Source: Thermotoga sp. Mc24
Lineage (GTDB): Bacteria; Thermotogota; Thermotogae; Thermotogales; Thermotogaceae
Length of the DNA: 64,000 nucleotides
Direction of reading: 5' to 3'
Assembly (NCBI RefSeq): GCF_000784835.1
Contig: NZ_JSFH01000009.1
Span: 248,001-312,000 of the forward strand
Of the stretch, positions 9,445 through 17,728 are shown piece after piece. The position numbers were made by a program, and so were the translations under genes. The first letter of the stretch is position 1, and each line of letters begins with the position of its first letter. The notes beneath the pieces are model-generated. The model was not told where the DNA came from. It ran no database searches and saw only the letters and a list, made by a program, of their open reading frames with translations.

Positions 9445-10421
9445 TAGGTGTGGCGGAAGTGGTACTGAACGTTAAAGATCTGAAAATCTACTACAGAACC
9501 CTCTACGGCTATGTTAAGGCCGTCGATGGGGTGAGTTTCGATATAAAAAGAGGAGAAATTCTCGGAATTGCGGGTGAATCCGGCTGTGGAAAGTCCACTC
9601 TTGGAAACGGTTTGATCCTTTTGAAACCTCCCATGAAGTACATGGGAGGAGAAGCAATTCTCGACGGAAAAAACATCATGACACTCTCACCGAGGGAATT
9701 AAGAAAGATCAGATATGAGAGGATTTCCATAATTCCGCAGTACGCAATGGATGCGATGAATCCCACAAAAAAGATAAAACAGATCATCGACGATCTTCTT
9801 CACGAACACGGTGAAAGTTTTGAGCGGAGGAAGGATCTCATCGAAGAAAGACTTGAAATTGTCAATCTTGGAAAGAAGGTTCTCAACATGTATCCGATCG
9901 AGCTCTCTGGAGGAATGAAACAGAGAATGGTGATGGTGATCTCTACCTTGATGAACCCCAACGTTCTCATAGCAGACGAGATCACTTCGGCTCTGGATGT
10001 AAGCTCCCAGAGATCCGTTATACAGATGCTCTACGAGATGAGAGAAAGAAAAATCATGGGTTCCCTTGCCTTCATAACTCATGACCTTTCCGTGCTCTAT
10101 CAGATTGCAGACAAGGTGATGGTGCTCTACGCGGGAAGAGTAGCAGAAATCTCTCCAATGGCAGACATTGTTCAGGAACCCCTTCATCCTTACACCAAGA
10201 TGCTTCTTTCTTCACTTCCGAAGATAGGTGTCAGATATTCCCAGACGAAGCTCAAGGGAATTCCTGGCTATCCACCGAGTCTTCTCAACATAGGACCTGG
10301 TTGCAGATTCAGAGACAGATGCCCTTATGCATTCGAAAAGTGCGAGCAGGATCCTCCTGTGTTCGATGTGGATGGAAGAAAAGTCTCATGCTGGCTCTTT
10401 GAAAGAGGTGATGCAAATTGA
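9441..10421 (+). CDS. ABC transporter ATP-binding protein, DppD/OppD type
   Basis: Cytoplasmic ATPase of 326 residues: Walker A GESGCGKST (about residues 46-54), Q-loop region IPQYAMDAMNP, signature LSGGMKQR, Walker B VLIADEITSALD and H-switch ITHD. The C-terminus carries the oligopeptide-transporter cysteine cluster C-x5-C-x6-C (CRFRDRCPYAFEKC). The start is GTG 9441 with a 4-base GTGA overlap; GTG 9450 is possible. It works as a heterodimer with the next gene. Confidence 0.9.
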   Translation: MIGVAEVVLNVKDLKIYYRTLYGYVKAVDGVSFDIKRGEILGIAGESGCGKSTLGNGLILLKPPMKYMGGEAILDGKNIMTLSPRELRKIRYERISIIPQYAMDAMNPTKKIKQIIDDLLHEHGESFERRKDLIEERLEIVNLGKKVLNMYPIELSGGMKQRMVMVISTLMNPNVLIADEITSALDVSSQRSVIQMLYEMRERKIMGSLAFITHDLSVLYQIADKVMVLYAGRVAEISPMADIVQEPLHPYTKMLLSSLPKIGVRYSQTKLKGIPGYPPSLLNIGPGCRFRDRCPYAFEKCEQDPPVFDVDGRKVSCWLFERGDAN

Positions 10422-11365
10422 GTCTTCTGAAAGTTCAGAATTTGACGAAGGAATACCCTCTAGGTTTCTTCGGGAAGGAAAGGCTCAAAGCGGTTGATGA
10501 CGTTTCCTTTGAAATAGATCGATCCAGGATCGTATCTCTCATAGGAGAGAGTGGAAGTGGAAAGACCACCGTGGGTAAGCTCATTTTGAAACTCATAAAG
10601 CCAACGTCTGGGCAGATCCTGTTCGATGGAAAAGACATTTCCCAGATCAGAGAAAGGGATCTAAAGGAGTACTACAGAAAGGTCCAGGGGGTCTTTCAGG
10701 ATCCGTTCTCGTCCTTCAATCCCATATACAAAATAGACAGGGTATTGAACATGGTGTTCGAAGAGTTCTTCCCAGACATGCCAGCTTCTGAGAAGCGTTC
10801 CAGAATGGAAGAGGTTATCGCTTCTGTTGGAATGAACCCGCGGGAGATACTCGGAAAATATCCCCACCAGCTCAGTGGAGGACAGCTTCAGAGAATACTC
10901 ATCGCGAGAACGCTACTTCTAAACGTAGAACTTCTAATAGCCGATGAGATCATCAGCATGCTTGACGCTTCTACAAGGGTGGACATACTGAACCTTCTCG
11001 GTGATCTGCGTGAGAGAGGAATGTCCGTTATCTTTATCACCCACGACCTTTCTCTTGGATATTACATCAGTGATGAAACCTTCATTATGTACAGGGGTAA
11101 CATAGTAGAAATGGGAGACACCGAGAAGGTCTTTCACAACCCGATTCATCCTTATACTAAGATGCTCCTCGAATCCGTTCCAGAGATAGACAGAAAGTGG
11201 GATCTCAGCAAGAGATTCATCCCGGAACTCGTCGCTTCGTCTAGCGCACCGTGCAAGTACTACGACAGGTGCCCCATAAAAGATGAAAAGTGTCTCGTTC
11301 AAAAGCCAGAGATGGTAGAGGTAGAGGAGAACCATAAAGTACTCTGTTTGAAGGCAGGGGATTGA
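10418..11365 (+). CDS. ABC transporter ATP-binding protein, DppF/OppF type
   Basis: Partner ATPase of 315 residues: Walker A GESGSGKTT, signature LSGGQLQR, Walker B LLIADEIISMLD and switch ITHD. It has the same C-terminal cysteine cluster (CKYYDRCPIKDEKC). TTG 10418 overlaps the previous stop by 4 bases and is preceded by GAGGTGAT. It completes a binding protein-permease-permease-ATPase-ATPase transporter. Walker B has Ile where many transporters have Pro (DEI for DEP), as in its partner. Confidence 0.9.
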   Translation: MSLLKVQNLTKEYPLGFFGKERLKAVDDVSFEIDRSRIVSLIGESGSGKTTVGKLILKLIKPTSGQILFDGKDISQIRERDLKEYYRKVQGVFQDPFSSFNPIYKIDRVLNMVFEEFFPDMPASEKRSRMEEVIASVGMNPREILGKYPHQLSGGQLQRILIARTLLLNVELLIADEIISMLDASTRVDILNLLGDLRERGMSVIFITHDLSLGYYISDETFIMYRGNIVEMGDTEKVFHNPIHPYTKMLLESVPEIDRKWDLSKRFIPELVASSSAPCKYYDRCPIKDEKCLVQKPEMVEVEENHKVLCLKAGD

Positions 11366-11366
11366 A

Positions 11367-12353
11367 GTGGCCTCCATCAAAGATGTAGCAAAACTCGCTG
11401 GTGTTTCTATAGCAACCGTCTCACGCGTGATAAACGGTTACAACAACGTCTCGGAAGAGACGAGAAAAAGAGTAATCGACGCCATCAGAAAACTCAACTA
11501 TCACCCTGTGTACGCTGTGAAGGGTACTGTTTTAAAGAGAACCATCGGAGTTCTCGTTCCCAATTTCGGGGGCTTTCACTACAACGAGATATTGACGGGC
11601 ATAGAAAAAGAAGCGATAAAGAGAGACTTCACTCTCATGATTTCAACGACACTCCACAGGACCTCTGTGGAGCTGGAAAGGCTGGAGGTTTTCTTTGCAA
11701 AAAGGGTGGATGGTATCATAGTCTGCTCGTCAAAGAAGGACGAAGAACAACTCGAAAGATTGATAAAGAGCGCCATTCCAGTCGTTGTTGTGGATAGAGA
11801 AGAACCAGAGATCCGGATTGACAACGTTGGCATCGATAACTACGCCGCTGGAAGGATGTGTGCGAAGTACCTTCTGAGCAAGGGCCACAAGAAAGTTTTG
11901 CTTTTGAAGGGAAGAAAGGATATCTATTCTTTCTCTGACAGAGAAAGAGGCTTCATTGACTACAGCACGAGACACGGAATAGAGGTGAAAGTCACACCGT
12001 GCGGTTATTTCGCTGAACACGGTTACCACGCGGTGGAAAGGTACCTGAAAAAACACGGCGGGGATTTCACTGCGATCTTTGCAATAAACGACCTTTCGGC
12101 CTTTGGCGCGCTCAAGGCACTACACGATCTCGGTGTATCAGTTCCCGATGAAGTTTCTGTCATGGGATTCGACGACGACCCCATATCGAGCTACACTATT
12201 CCTCCACTCACCACGGTGAGGCAACCGAGGGAAGAGATGGGAAGAGTAGCCTTTGAGATTCTTTACGAGAGGCTTTCCGGAAAAAAAGGTGTTGCAAGAA
12301 GAGTCGTTCTGCCCATTGAGATCATCGAAAGAGAATCCGTGAAACAATTATAA
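11367..12353 (+). CDS. LacI-family transcriptional regulator
   Basis: 328 residues. The N-terminal LacI helix-turn-helix ([22 protein letters not shown]) and hinge are followed by a periplasmic-binding-protein-like effector domain ending in [24 protein letters not shown] 11367 starts one base after the ATPase stop, so it is the last gene of the transporter operon. From memory, the T. maritima orthologue (TM1218) is called CelR and is linked to beta-glucan genes, which would allow this transporter to answer to cello- as well as mannooligosaccharides. No clear LacI palindrome was found next to it. Confidence 0.88.
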   Translation: MASIKDVAKLAGVSIATVSRVINGYNNVSEETRKRVIDAIRKLNYHPVYAVKGTVLKRTIGVLVPNFGGFHYNEILTGIEKEAIKRDFTLMISTTLHRTSVELERLEVFFAKRVDGIIVCSSKKDEEQLERLIKSAIPVVVVDREEPEIRIDNVGIDNYAAGRMCAKYLLSKGHKKVLLLKGRKDIYSFSDRERGFIDYSTRHGIEVKVTPCGYFAEHGYHAVERYLKKHGGDFTAIFAINDLSAFGALKALHDLGVSVPDEVSVMGFDDDPISSYTIPPLTTVRQPREEMGRVAFEILYERLSGKKGVARRVVLPIEIIERESVKQL

Positions 12354-12380
12354 AAGCCCCTCTGGAGAGGGGCTTTTTTA
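12352..12380. terminator. Bidirectional rho-independent terminator
   Basis: A perfect 11-bp stem (AAAAGCCCCTC / GAGGGGCTTTT) with loop TGGA is followed by TTATTTTT on the plus strand and flanked by AAAA on the other side. It serves the plus-strand sugar operon and the end of the convergent minus-strand Mbx operon. Confidence 0.9.
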
Positions 12381-14225
12381 TTTTTCCTTTCTCAGGTATA
12401 TGTCTATCCCTTTTGCTGCGGTGTATCCATCTGCAACACCGTGAATGATATCCGGTCCGTGAACGATATCTCCTCCTGCGAACAACCATTCCACGGAGGT
12501 CTGGTTGTACTCGTTTGTTTTGATCCTTCCTCTGACGAATTCGAGTTTGCTTCGTATTTCTTCGGGCAAGTAGGAATAATCCGGTGCCTGTCCAATCGCT
12601 TCTACAACCATGTCCGCTTCTACAAAGATTTGTTCCTTTTCGTCGAACTGTGGATTGAATTGCCCTTCATCGTCGAATACCCTGACGCATTTTTTGAATT
12701 TCACACCTTTTATCCTGTCGTTCTCTATCACGACTTCTATCGGCCCCCATCCCGGATTTATAACGATACCCTCTTCGAGAGCCTCTTCTATTTCTTCTAT
12801 GTCGGCTGGCATGTCTTCGAAACATCCTTCGAGTGAGAGCACTTGAACATTCACTTTACCGTACTCCATGAACTGGAGTCTTGCCATCGACCTGGAGATA
12901 TCCATCGCAACGTTTCCTCCACCGATGACTACGAACCTCTCTGGGACCGGTGGCTTTGGGCCGTCTTCTCTCAGATAGTCTCTTATTGTCTTGAGCAGAG
13001 GAAGTGCCTGCTTCACATCCGGATGATCGGTTCCCGGAACACCCGTTGACCTGCCAAGACCGAAGCCTGTTGCGAGGAAGACAACATCGTGCCTCTTTCT
13101 GATATCTTCGAAAGACACATCCTGACCGACTCTCGTGTTGAGTAGAATTCTCACCCCGAGAGCTTCGATGAATGCGATATCCTTGTCCAGCGCTTCATCA
13201 GGAAGTCGGTATTTTGGAATGCCATACCTCATCACACCACCGGGTCTTGATTCCGACTCATATATGGTAACATCGTATCCCATGGTGGCAAGAAAGTAGG
13301 CTGCGGTAAGTCCAGCAGGGCCCGATCCTATGATTCCCACACTCTTTCCTTTTCTTTCCGGTTTTATGTCCAGAATCTCTCCGTATCTCTCGAGGGGAAT
13401 GCTGTCCACTATGTACCTCTTCAGCCACTGAATTGCAACGGGTTCTCCCCTGATTCCCACAGAACAGGCGGTTTCACATCTGTGAGTACAGACTCTACCA
13501 CAGACCATTGAGAGGGGATTCGTTCTGTAGAGCCATCTCAGTCCTTCTTCTAGATTGTCCTCGTACACGGATTTTATGTACTGGGGTATATCCATGTGTT
13601 CGGGACAGGTGTAGGTACACACACCGCACTCCACACACCTGGCAGCTTCCTGCATGGCCTGTTCTCTGCTGTATCCTCTCACGATTTCGATGAAGGATTT
13701 GATTCTGATTTCTGGTGGTTCCACAGGCATTTCTATTCTTTCGAGATCGAGCAGTTCAGAGTTCTCATCCCTCACCCAGCCGATGGGTGCCTTTCCGAAT
13801 TCGTAGAGCCCCTTTTTTGCGTTTAATCCCTTGTCCGTTGGCATGAAGATGAAGTCTTCCGGATCTTCCGAGATGTGGATGTATTCCCTTGTCATCCTGA
13901 GTGAACCGGTTGTACAGATGTCAACGCAGAGCGCGCAGAAAGAACACCTGCCGTAATCTATGACGGGTCTTTGCGGAAGCTTTCCATCTTCTTGGGTGAG
14001 ATCCGGAACCCCTACCATGGTTATGGCATCGGTCGGACAGATCTTTACGCATGTACCACACCCTATGCATTTTCCCCAGTCGTTCACGTGGAATCCTCTG
14101 TACCTTTCCGAAGCTTCTCTTCTGGTTTTGTTTGGAACTTCTATTGTAACCGGTTTTCTAACGAGAAATTTCCATGCCTTCAGAGGAGCAAAGAAACCCT
14201 TTTCTGGTAACTTCTGGATTGCCAT
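12378..14225 (-). CDS. Fused ferredoxin (NuoI-like) and GltD-type NAD(P)H flavoprotein subunit of Mbx complex
   Basis: 615 residues. The N-terminal ferredoxin domain has two 4Fe-4S motifs (CIGCGTCVKICP and CSFCALCVDIC), as in NuoI/MbxN. A GltD-like half follows, with further cysteines (CVECGVCTYTCP, CGRVCTHRCETAC), a first dinucleotide motif GIIGSGPAGLTAAYF for FAD and a second VIGGGNVAMD for NAD(P)H. It would pass electrons between ferredoxin or NAD(P)H and the membrane complex. ATG 14225 is chosen over GTG 14234 because the latter lies within the Shine-Dalgarno GAGGGGTGA. It is the last gene of the operon, and its own reading frame is intact. Confidence 0.88.
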   Translation of the reverse strand: MAIQKLPEKGFFAPLKAWKFLVRKPVTIEVPNKTRREASERYRGFHVNDWGKCIGCGTCVKICPTDAITMVGVPDLTQEDGKLPQRPVIDYGRCSFCALCVDICTTGSLRMTREYIHISEDPEDFIFMPTDKGLNAKKGLYEFGKAPIGWVRDENSELLDLERIEMPVEPPEIRIKSFIEIVRGYSREQAMQEAARCVECGVCTYTCPEHMDIPQYIKSVYEDNLEEGLRWLYRTNPLSMVCGRVCTHRCETACSVGIRGEPVAIQWLKRYIVDSIPLERYGEILDIKPERKGKSVGIIGSGPAGLTAAYFLATMGYDVTIYESESRPGGVMRYGIPKYRLPDEALDKDIAFIEALGVRILLNTRVGQDVSFEDIRKRHDVVFLATGFGLGRSTGVPGTDHPDVKQALPLLKTIRDYLREDGPKPPVPERFVVIGGGNVAMDISRSMARLQFMEYGKVNVQVLSLEGCFEDMPADIEEIEEALEEGIVINPGWGPIEVVIENDRIKGVKFKKCVRVFDDEGQFNPQFDEKEQIFVEADMVVEAIGQAPDYSYLPEEIRSKLEFVRGRIKTNEYNQTSVEWLFAGGDIVHGPDIIHGVADGYTAAKGIDIYLRKEK

Positions 14226-14237
14226 CTTTCTCACCCC

Positions 14238-15344
14238 TCATCTGTCTATTTCGGGTGCACAAACGTCCATCGTGGCGAGCCAGATGGGGACGTCTTCTAT
14301 CCTCGTTCCTGGGAGGTACTTTTCTATTCCGTAGAGTCCCTGAGGATAAGAAGCTCCCCTCACCGCCACTCTGTAGGGTTTATTCTTTCCATCAGAAACG
14401 ACGAAGAATCCGTATTCGCCTCTCGTCGATTCCACATGCACGTAAGCCATACCCTTTGGAACGATTCTTCTGAGACCGTTCCCACGACCGATAGGAACGT
14501 TCACTCTGTCAACCTGTGGCATCTTCTCCAGAGCCTGTCTGATGATTTTTATACTCTGAGGTATCTCTTTGAACTTCAGATAGACCCTGCTGAAAGCGTC
14601 TCCGTCTGTTGCCGTTGGAACCTCAAACTCCACTCTGTCGTAGAACAGGTAAGGATCCACCTTTCTTATATCGTACTCCACGCCGGTGGCTCTCAAACCA
14701 ACCCCGGTGACTCCCATCTCCATTGCCTGTTCTCTGGTCAAAATGAGTCTCCCCCTGAGCCTCGAATGGACGATCCTATTCTTGAAGACCAGATTTTCAT
14801 AATCGGGCAGCCTTGACTCTATGTAGTCAAGTGTCTTCCAGATCATATCCTCTATTTTTGGTGTCATGTTCTTTCTCACACCGCCGGGAATGATGTACAT
14901 ATGGTACACTCTTGCACCGCACAGCGCCTCGAATATATCGAGAATCCTGTCCCTGTCCGCGACACCCCAGTAAGATGCCGTGTACAGTCCGAGGGGGCCT
15001 CCTATCCCCCCAACGGTCCAGATATGGTTCGCTATCCTTGCAAGTTCCAGAACAATCATTCGTATCCACTGGGCCCTTTCTGGAACTTTGACTTTCGCTA
15101 TCTTTTCGATTGCTATAGCGTAGCATATTTCGTTTATGTCTGGTTCGGGAACACAGATTCTCGGTATGAGCGAGATGTTAGAATACCAGTAACGCCTTTC
15201 CATGAGTTTTTCAAATCCTCTGTGAAGAAATCCTGGCACTGGTCTTGCTTTCTTCACAACATCTCCTTCCACGTACATATGAACCGAGAAATTTCCGTGC
15301 ATTCCCGGGTGATTCGGTCCGAAAAAGAGTTTCGTTTTACCCAT
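14238..15344 (-). CDS. mbxL: NuoD/MbxL-like large subunit of membrane-bound oxidoreductase
   Basis: 368-residue relative of the NuoD / NiFe-hydrogenase large subunit. The N-terminus reads FGPNHPGMHG. In place of the two CxxC pairs that bind NiFe, only single cysteines remain: RICVPEPD near residue 65 and DVCAPEIDR at the C-terminus. This resembles Mbx/Mbs-type rather than hydrogenase subunits, so hydrogen production is unlikely. ATG 15344 follows GAGGTGA and overlaps the preceding gene by 8 bases. The frame is intact. Confidence 0.88.
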   Translation of the reverse strand: MGKTKLFFGPNHPGMHGNFSVHMYVEGDVVKKARPVPGFLHRGFEKLMERRYWYSNISLIPRICVPEPDINEICYAIAIEKIAKVKVPERAQWIRMIVLELARIANHIWTVGGIGGPLGLYTASYWGVADRDRILDIFEALCGARVYHMYIIPGGVRKNMTPKIEDMIWKTLDYIESRLPDYENLVFKNRIVHSRLRGRLILTREQAMEMGVTGVGLRATGVEYDIRKVDPYLFYDRVEFEVPTATDGDAFSRVYLKFKEIPQSIKIIRQALEKMPQVDRVNVPIGRGNGLRRIVPKGMAYVHVESTRGEYGFFVVSDGKNKPYRVAVRGASYPQGLYGIEKYLPGTRIEDVPIWLATMDVCAPEIDR

Positions 15345-15864
15345 TGATCTCACCTCTGAATATCTTTTTCGCCTCGTCTATCACGTCTTTCTGGTACTCC
15401 CTCCCAGGGAATTTTCTTCTGGAGTACTCAAGAGGATCGAAATCCTTTCTGAGGGGTGGTTTGTCGTCCCAGAGTTCTAAGAAGAGCGGCTTCATATCCT
15501 TGTTTCCAGAGAACTTCACGCCGAAGAACTCATGGATTTCTCTCTCGTAGAACCTCGCAACAGGCCATATTTCCTTCACTGTTACGAACTGCGGATTGTT
15601 TCTGTCTATCCTCGTTGTAACGATGAATTTTCCGCCGTCTTTCCACGAGAAGGGAATGTACACCAGCTCGAACTGACTGTCCTCGATCCAGTCTATGCAG
15701 GTCTTCAAAGAGAGGTGTGAATAGCCGAGAGATTTCAAAGTTTCCAGCACGAGAATAACTCTATCCGGTGCGACGGACAGCTTCACTTCTCTTTCGTCTA
15801 TTTCTTCGACCTCTGGCCGGAAAACTTCCAGAGTTTTCAACGCATTATTCATGGAATTCGTCAT
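15337..15864 (-). CDS. mbxK: NuoC/MbxK-like 30-kDa subunit
   Basis: 175-residue NuoC-family structural subunit of the peripheral arm. It has the family motif region WPVARFYEREIHEFFGVKF and the C-terminal LWDDKPPLRKDF. ATG 15864 is preferred over ATG 15870 and 15852 because GGAGGTG lies 7 bases upstream. It overlaps the end of the NuoB-like gene by 20 bases. The frame is intact. Confidence 0.87.
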   Translation of the reverse strand: MTNSMNNALKTLEVFRPEVEEIDEREVKLSVAPDRVILVLETLKSLGYSHLSLKTCIDWIEDSQFELVYIPFSWKDGGKFIVTTRIDRNNPQFVTVKEIWPVARFYEREIHEFFGVKFSGNKDMKPLFLELWDDKPPLRKDFDPLEYSRRKFPGREYQKDVIDEAKKIFRGEING

Positions 15865-16380
15865 GTACATACACCTCCCCGAGGGAGCGGATCTGATTCT
15901 GCTTGTACCACTCGTAATTCTCTCTGTACCTTTTCCAGCCGTCCGCTTCTCCTTTTCTGATCTTCTCCATCAGGTAGTTGAAAGCCTCAAGAATCGCTTC
16001 TGGCCTTGGCATGCAACCGGCTATATACACATCAACGGGTATGTAGTAGTCGAGCCTGTTCACGGTTGCGTAGGAGTCGAAGTATATACCGCCGTTTATA
16101 GTGCAGCTTCCAAAACCCACAACGTACTTTGAATCGGGCATCTGTTCGTACGTGTATATCACTCTCCTGAGGGTCTTTGTGTCCAGATATCCTGTGATGA
16201 GAAGGATATCAGCCTGCCTCGGCGTCGCCATGGGAGCTATACCGAACTTTCCATGTCGAATCTCGAGGTCATGGAAGGTGGTAGCTCAACGGCACCGCAT
16301 CCGGTACAGTAGTGGAGCATCCATATGGAGCGTGATCTGAGATTGTCTGCTATTTTTTCCCAGATGCTTCTTTCTTTCAT
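15845..16380 (-). pseudogene. mbxJ: NuoB/MbxJ-like iron-sulfur subunit, broken by a 1-base frameshift
   Basis: Starts at ATG 16380 behind a strong GAGGAGGTGAT site and reads MKERSIWEKI...HYCTGCGAVELPPSMTSRFDME. The frame then hits TAG at 16239-16237. The family sequence resumes one frame away at about 16231 (MATPRQADILLITGY...). Restoring one base near 16244-16250 (AAAGTTCGG on the minus strand) gives a single 178-residue protein. The cysteines expected to bind cluster N2 are split: two (CTGC) before the break and two (FGSC, AGCMP) after it, so neither half could work alone. A sequencing error cannot be excluded. Confidence 0.85.
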
Positions 16381-16392
16381 CGGATCACCTCC

Positions 16393-17274
16393 TCAGAGTG
16401 TCAAACCGAGCACCACAAGGAGTGCGTTCAAGAAAGCGAGTCCAAGAGGAACACCCCAGTAGAACTTCAGCATCTGTTCTATTCTGAACCTCGGAAGAAC
16501 AGAAGAGATGAGAACTGCTACGACCCAGACGGTCACGAATTTCACGAGGAACCAGCCGAGGCTTCCACCACCGAGGAATACGTTCACAAAGAGAGAGATC
16601 TCAACGAACAGTGAGAAGTCGTACATTATCTGAAGAAGACCGAGGTACTTTCCGGACAATTCCACCATGGGACCGGAGGCTATTTCAGCGAGAGCGATAG
16701 CGATGTCAAAGGGTTTTTTTCCAATCATTCCGATGAGTGAAATGAACACCACAATCGCTCCAAGGGGCATACTGAACAGATTCCATTTATCTCCTTGAAG
16801 GGTTATCAACTGGTGTATCGACGCGGTTTTGTAATTGAATATGACGGATGCCATAACGATCAGGAACGGTAGTTCGTAGCCGAGCATCTGTGTGAGCGCC
16901 CTGCTTATACCTATGGAAGCCCAAGGGTTTCCGCTTCCCACCATTCCCATCGCCATGCCGAGGGCACTAACGGTGAACAGGTACGTGATCACGAAGAAGT
17001 TATCTGTATTCGGGAACGTAGTCCACTTTAAGGAGCCAAGAGGCATGAGCATAGCTGTCGCGATAGATCCCCCAAGCGCCATCAGGACTCCAAAATCAAA
17101 GATCCATCCATTGCTAAAGGGATGTTTCGACAGTGCCTTGAAGACATCTATGAAGTTCTGGTACCAGGGAGGCCCTATTCTCCTCTGGACCCTTGCGACT
17201 ATTTTTCTTGCGATTCCCTCAAGAGATAGAACGAGAAAGAAGGCAAGAACGAGGTTAAACAGCGCTTTTATCAT
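16393..17274 (-). CDS. mbxM: NuoH/MbxM-like membrane subunit
   Basis: 293-residue polytopic protein with about eight hydrophobic segments that links the peripheral arm to the antiporter-like subunits. Family motifs are ARVQRRIGPPWYQNFID near residue 27 and KKPFDIAIALAEIASGPMVELSGK. The latter loop usually carries several acidic residues in NuoH (PFD...AEQE); here only the last Glu is clear. ATG 17274 follows GGTGGTGAG. The frame is intact. Confidence 0.88.
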   Translation of the reverse strand: MIKALFNLVLAFFLVLSLEGIARKIVARVQRRIGPPWYQNFIDVFKALSKHPFSNGWIFDFGVLMALGGSIATAMLMPLGSLKWTTFPNTDNFFVITYLFTVSALGMAMGMVGSGNPWASIGISRALTQMLGYELPFLIVMASVIFNYKTASIHQLITLQGDKWNLFSMPLGAIVVFISLIGMIGKKPFDIAIALAEIASGPMVELSGKYLGLLQIMYDFSLFVEISLFVNVFLGGGSLGWFLVKFVTVWVVAVLISSVLPRFRIEQMLKFYWGVPLGLAFLNALLVVLGLTL

Positions 17275-17278
17275 CTTC

Positions 17279-17728
17279 TCACCACCTCACCCAGAATACA
17301 AGAAGTAGAGTCACGACAACCCAGAAAGTGTAAGCCGAGGAGGAAGGTTCGAAGAACCAGTTGTGTATCCATTCTCCGGCGTCGTGGAACAGTTTTCCGA
17401 ACATTTTGAGGAGTTTCTCCCACGATGGATGTTTTTCATACATTCTTTCGAAACCCGCGTAGAATTTCGTGTTGTAGTGATAGAGATCTGGATTGTATAT
17501 GAACTCTCCGCTTGTGTAGATGTTGATGGGCGTTCCCTCCTCCCTGTGAGGTGCCAGAAGATCCACCTTCCTTGGCCTTGGGAAGAGAGAGTAAAGGATG
17601 TAGGCAACAATGAAGCCCACAAGAAATAGACCAAAGACGAGCACGGGATTCCAGCTTCCCGCGAATCCCTTCACAAGCCAGTTCTCCGGATCAGATATTT
17701 TGAAGGAAGGCGTGACATTCAAATCCAC
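17279..17728 (-). pseudogene. C-terminal part of MbxH' antiporter-like subunit, out of frame with its gene
   Basis: 150 codons from a possible GTG 17728 (VDLNVTPSF...) with two hydrophobic segments (residues about 23-45 and the last 20) around a hydrophilic stretch with an amphipathic region (KLLKMFGKLFHDAGEWIHNWF). Read with one A removed from the A7 run at 17740-17734, it joins the upstream ORF smoothly (...PFPILQTIEKIRVDLNVTPSF...) to give one 627-residue MbxH'/NuoL-like protein whose end would be the lateral helix. No convincing Shine-Dalgarno precedes GTG 17728, so independent translation is doubtful. Confidence 0.7.

Noticed and set aside
14238-15344. NiFe hydrogenase large subunit
   Set aside because: The CxxC pairs needed for NiFe binding are not present; the protein fits the Mbx/NuoD type.
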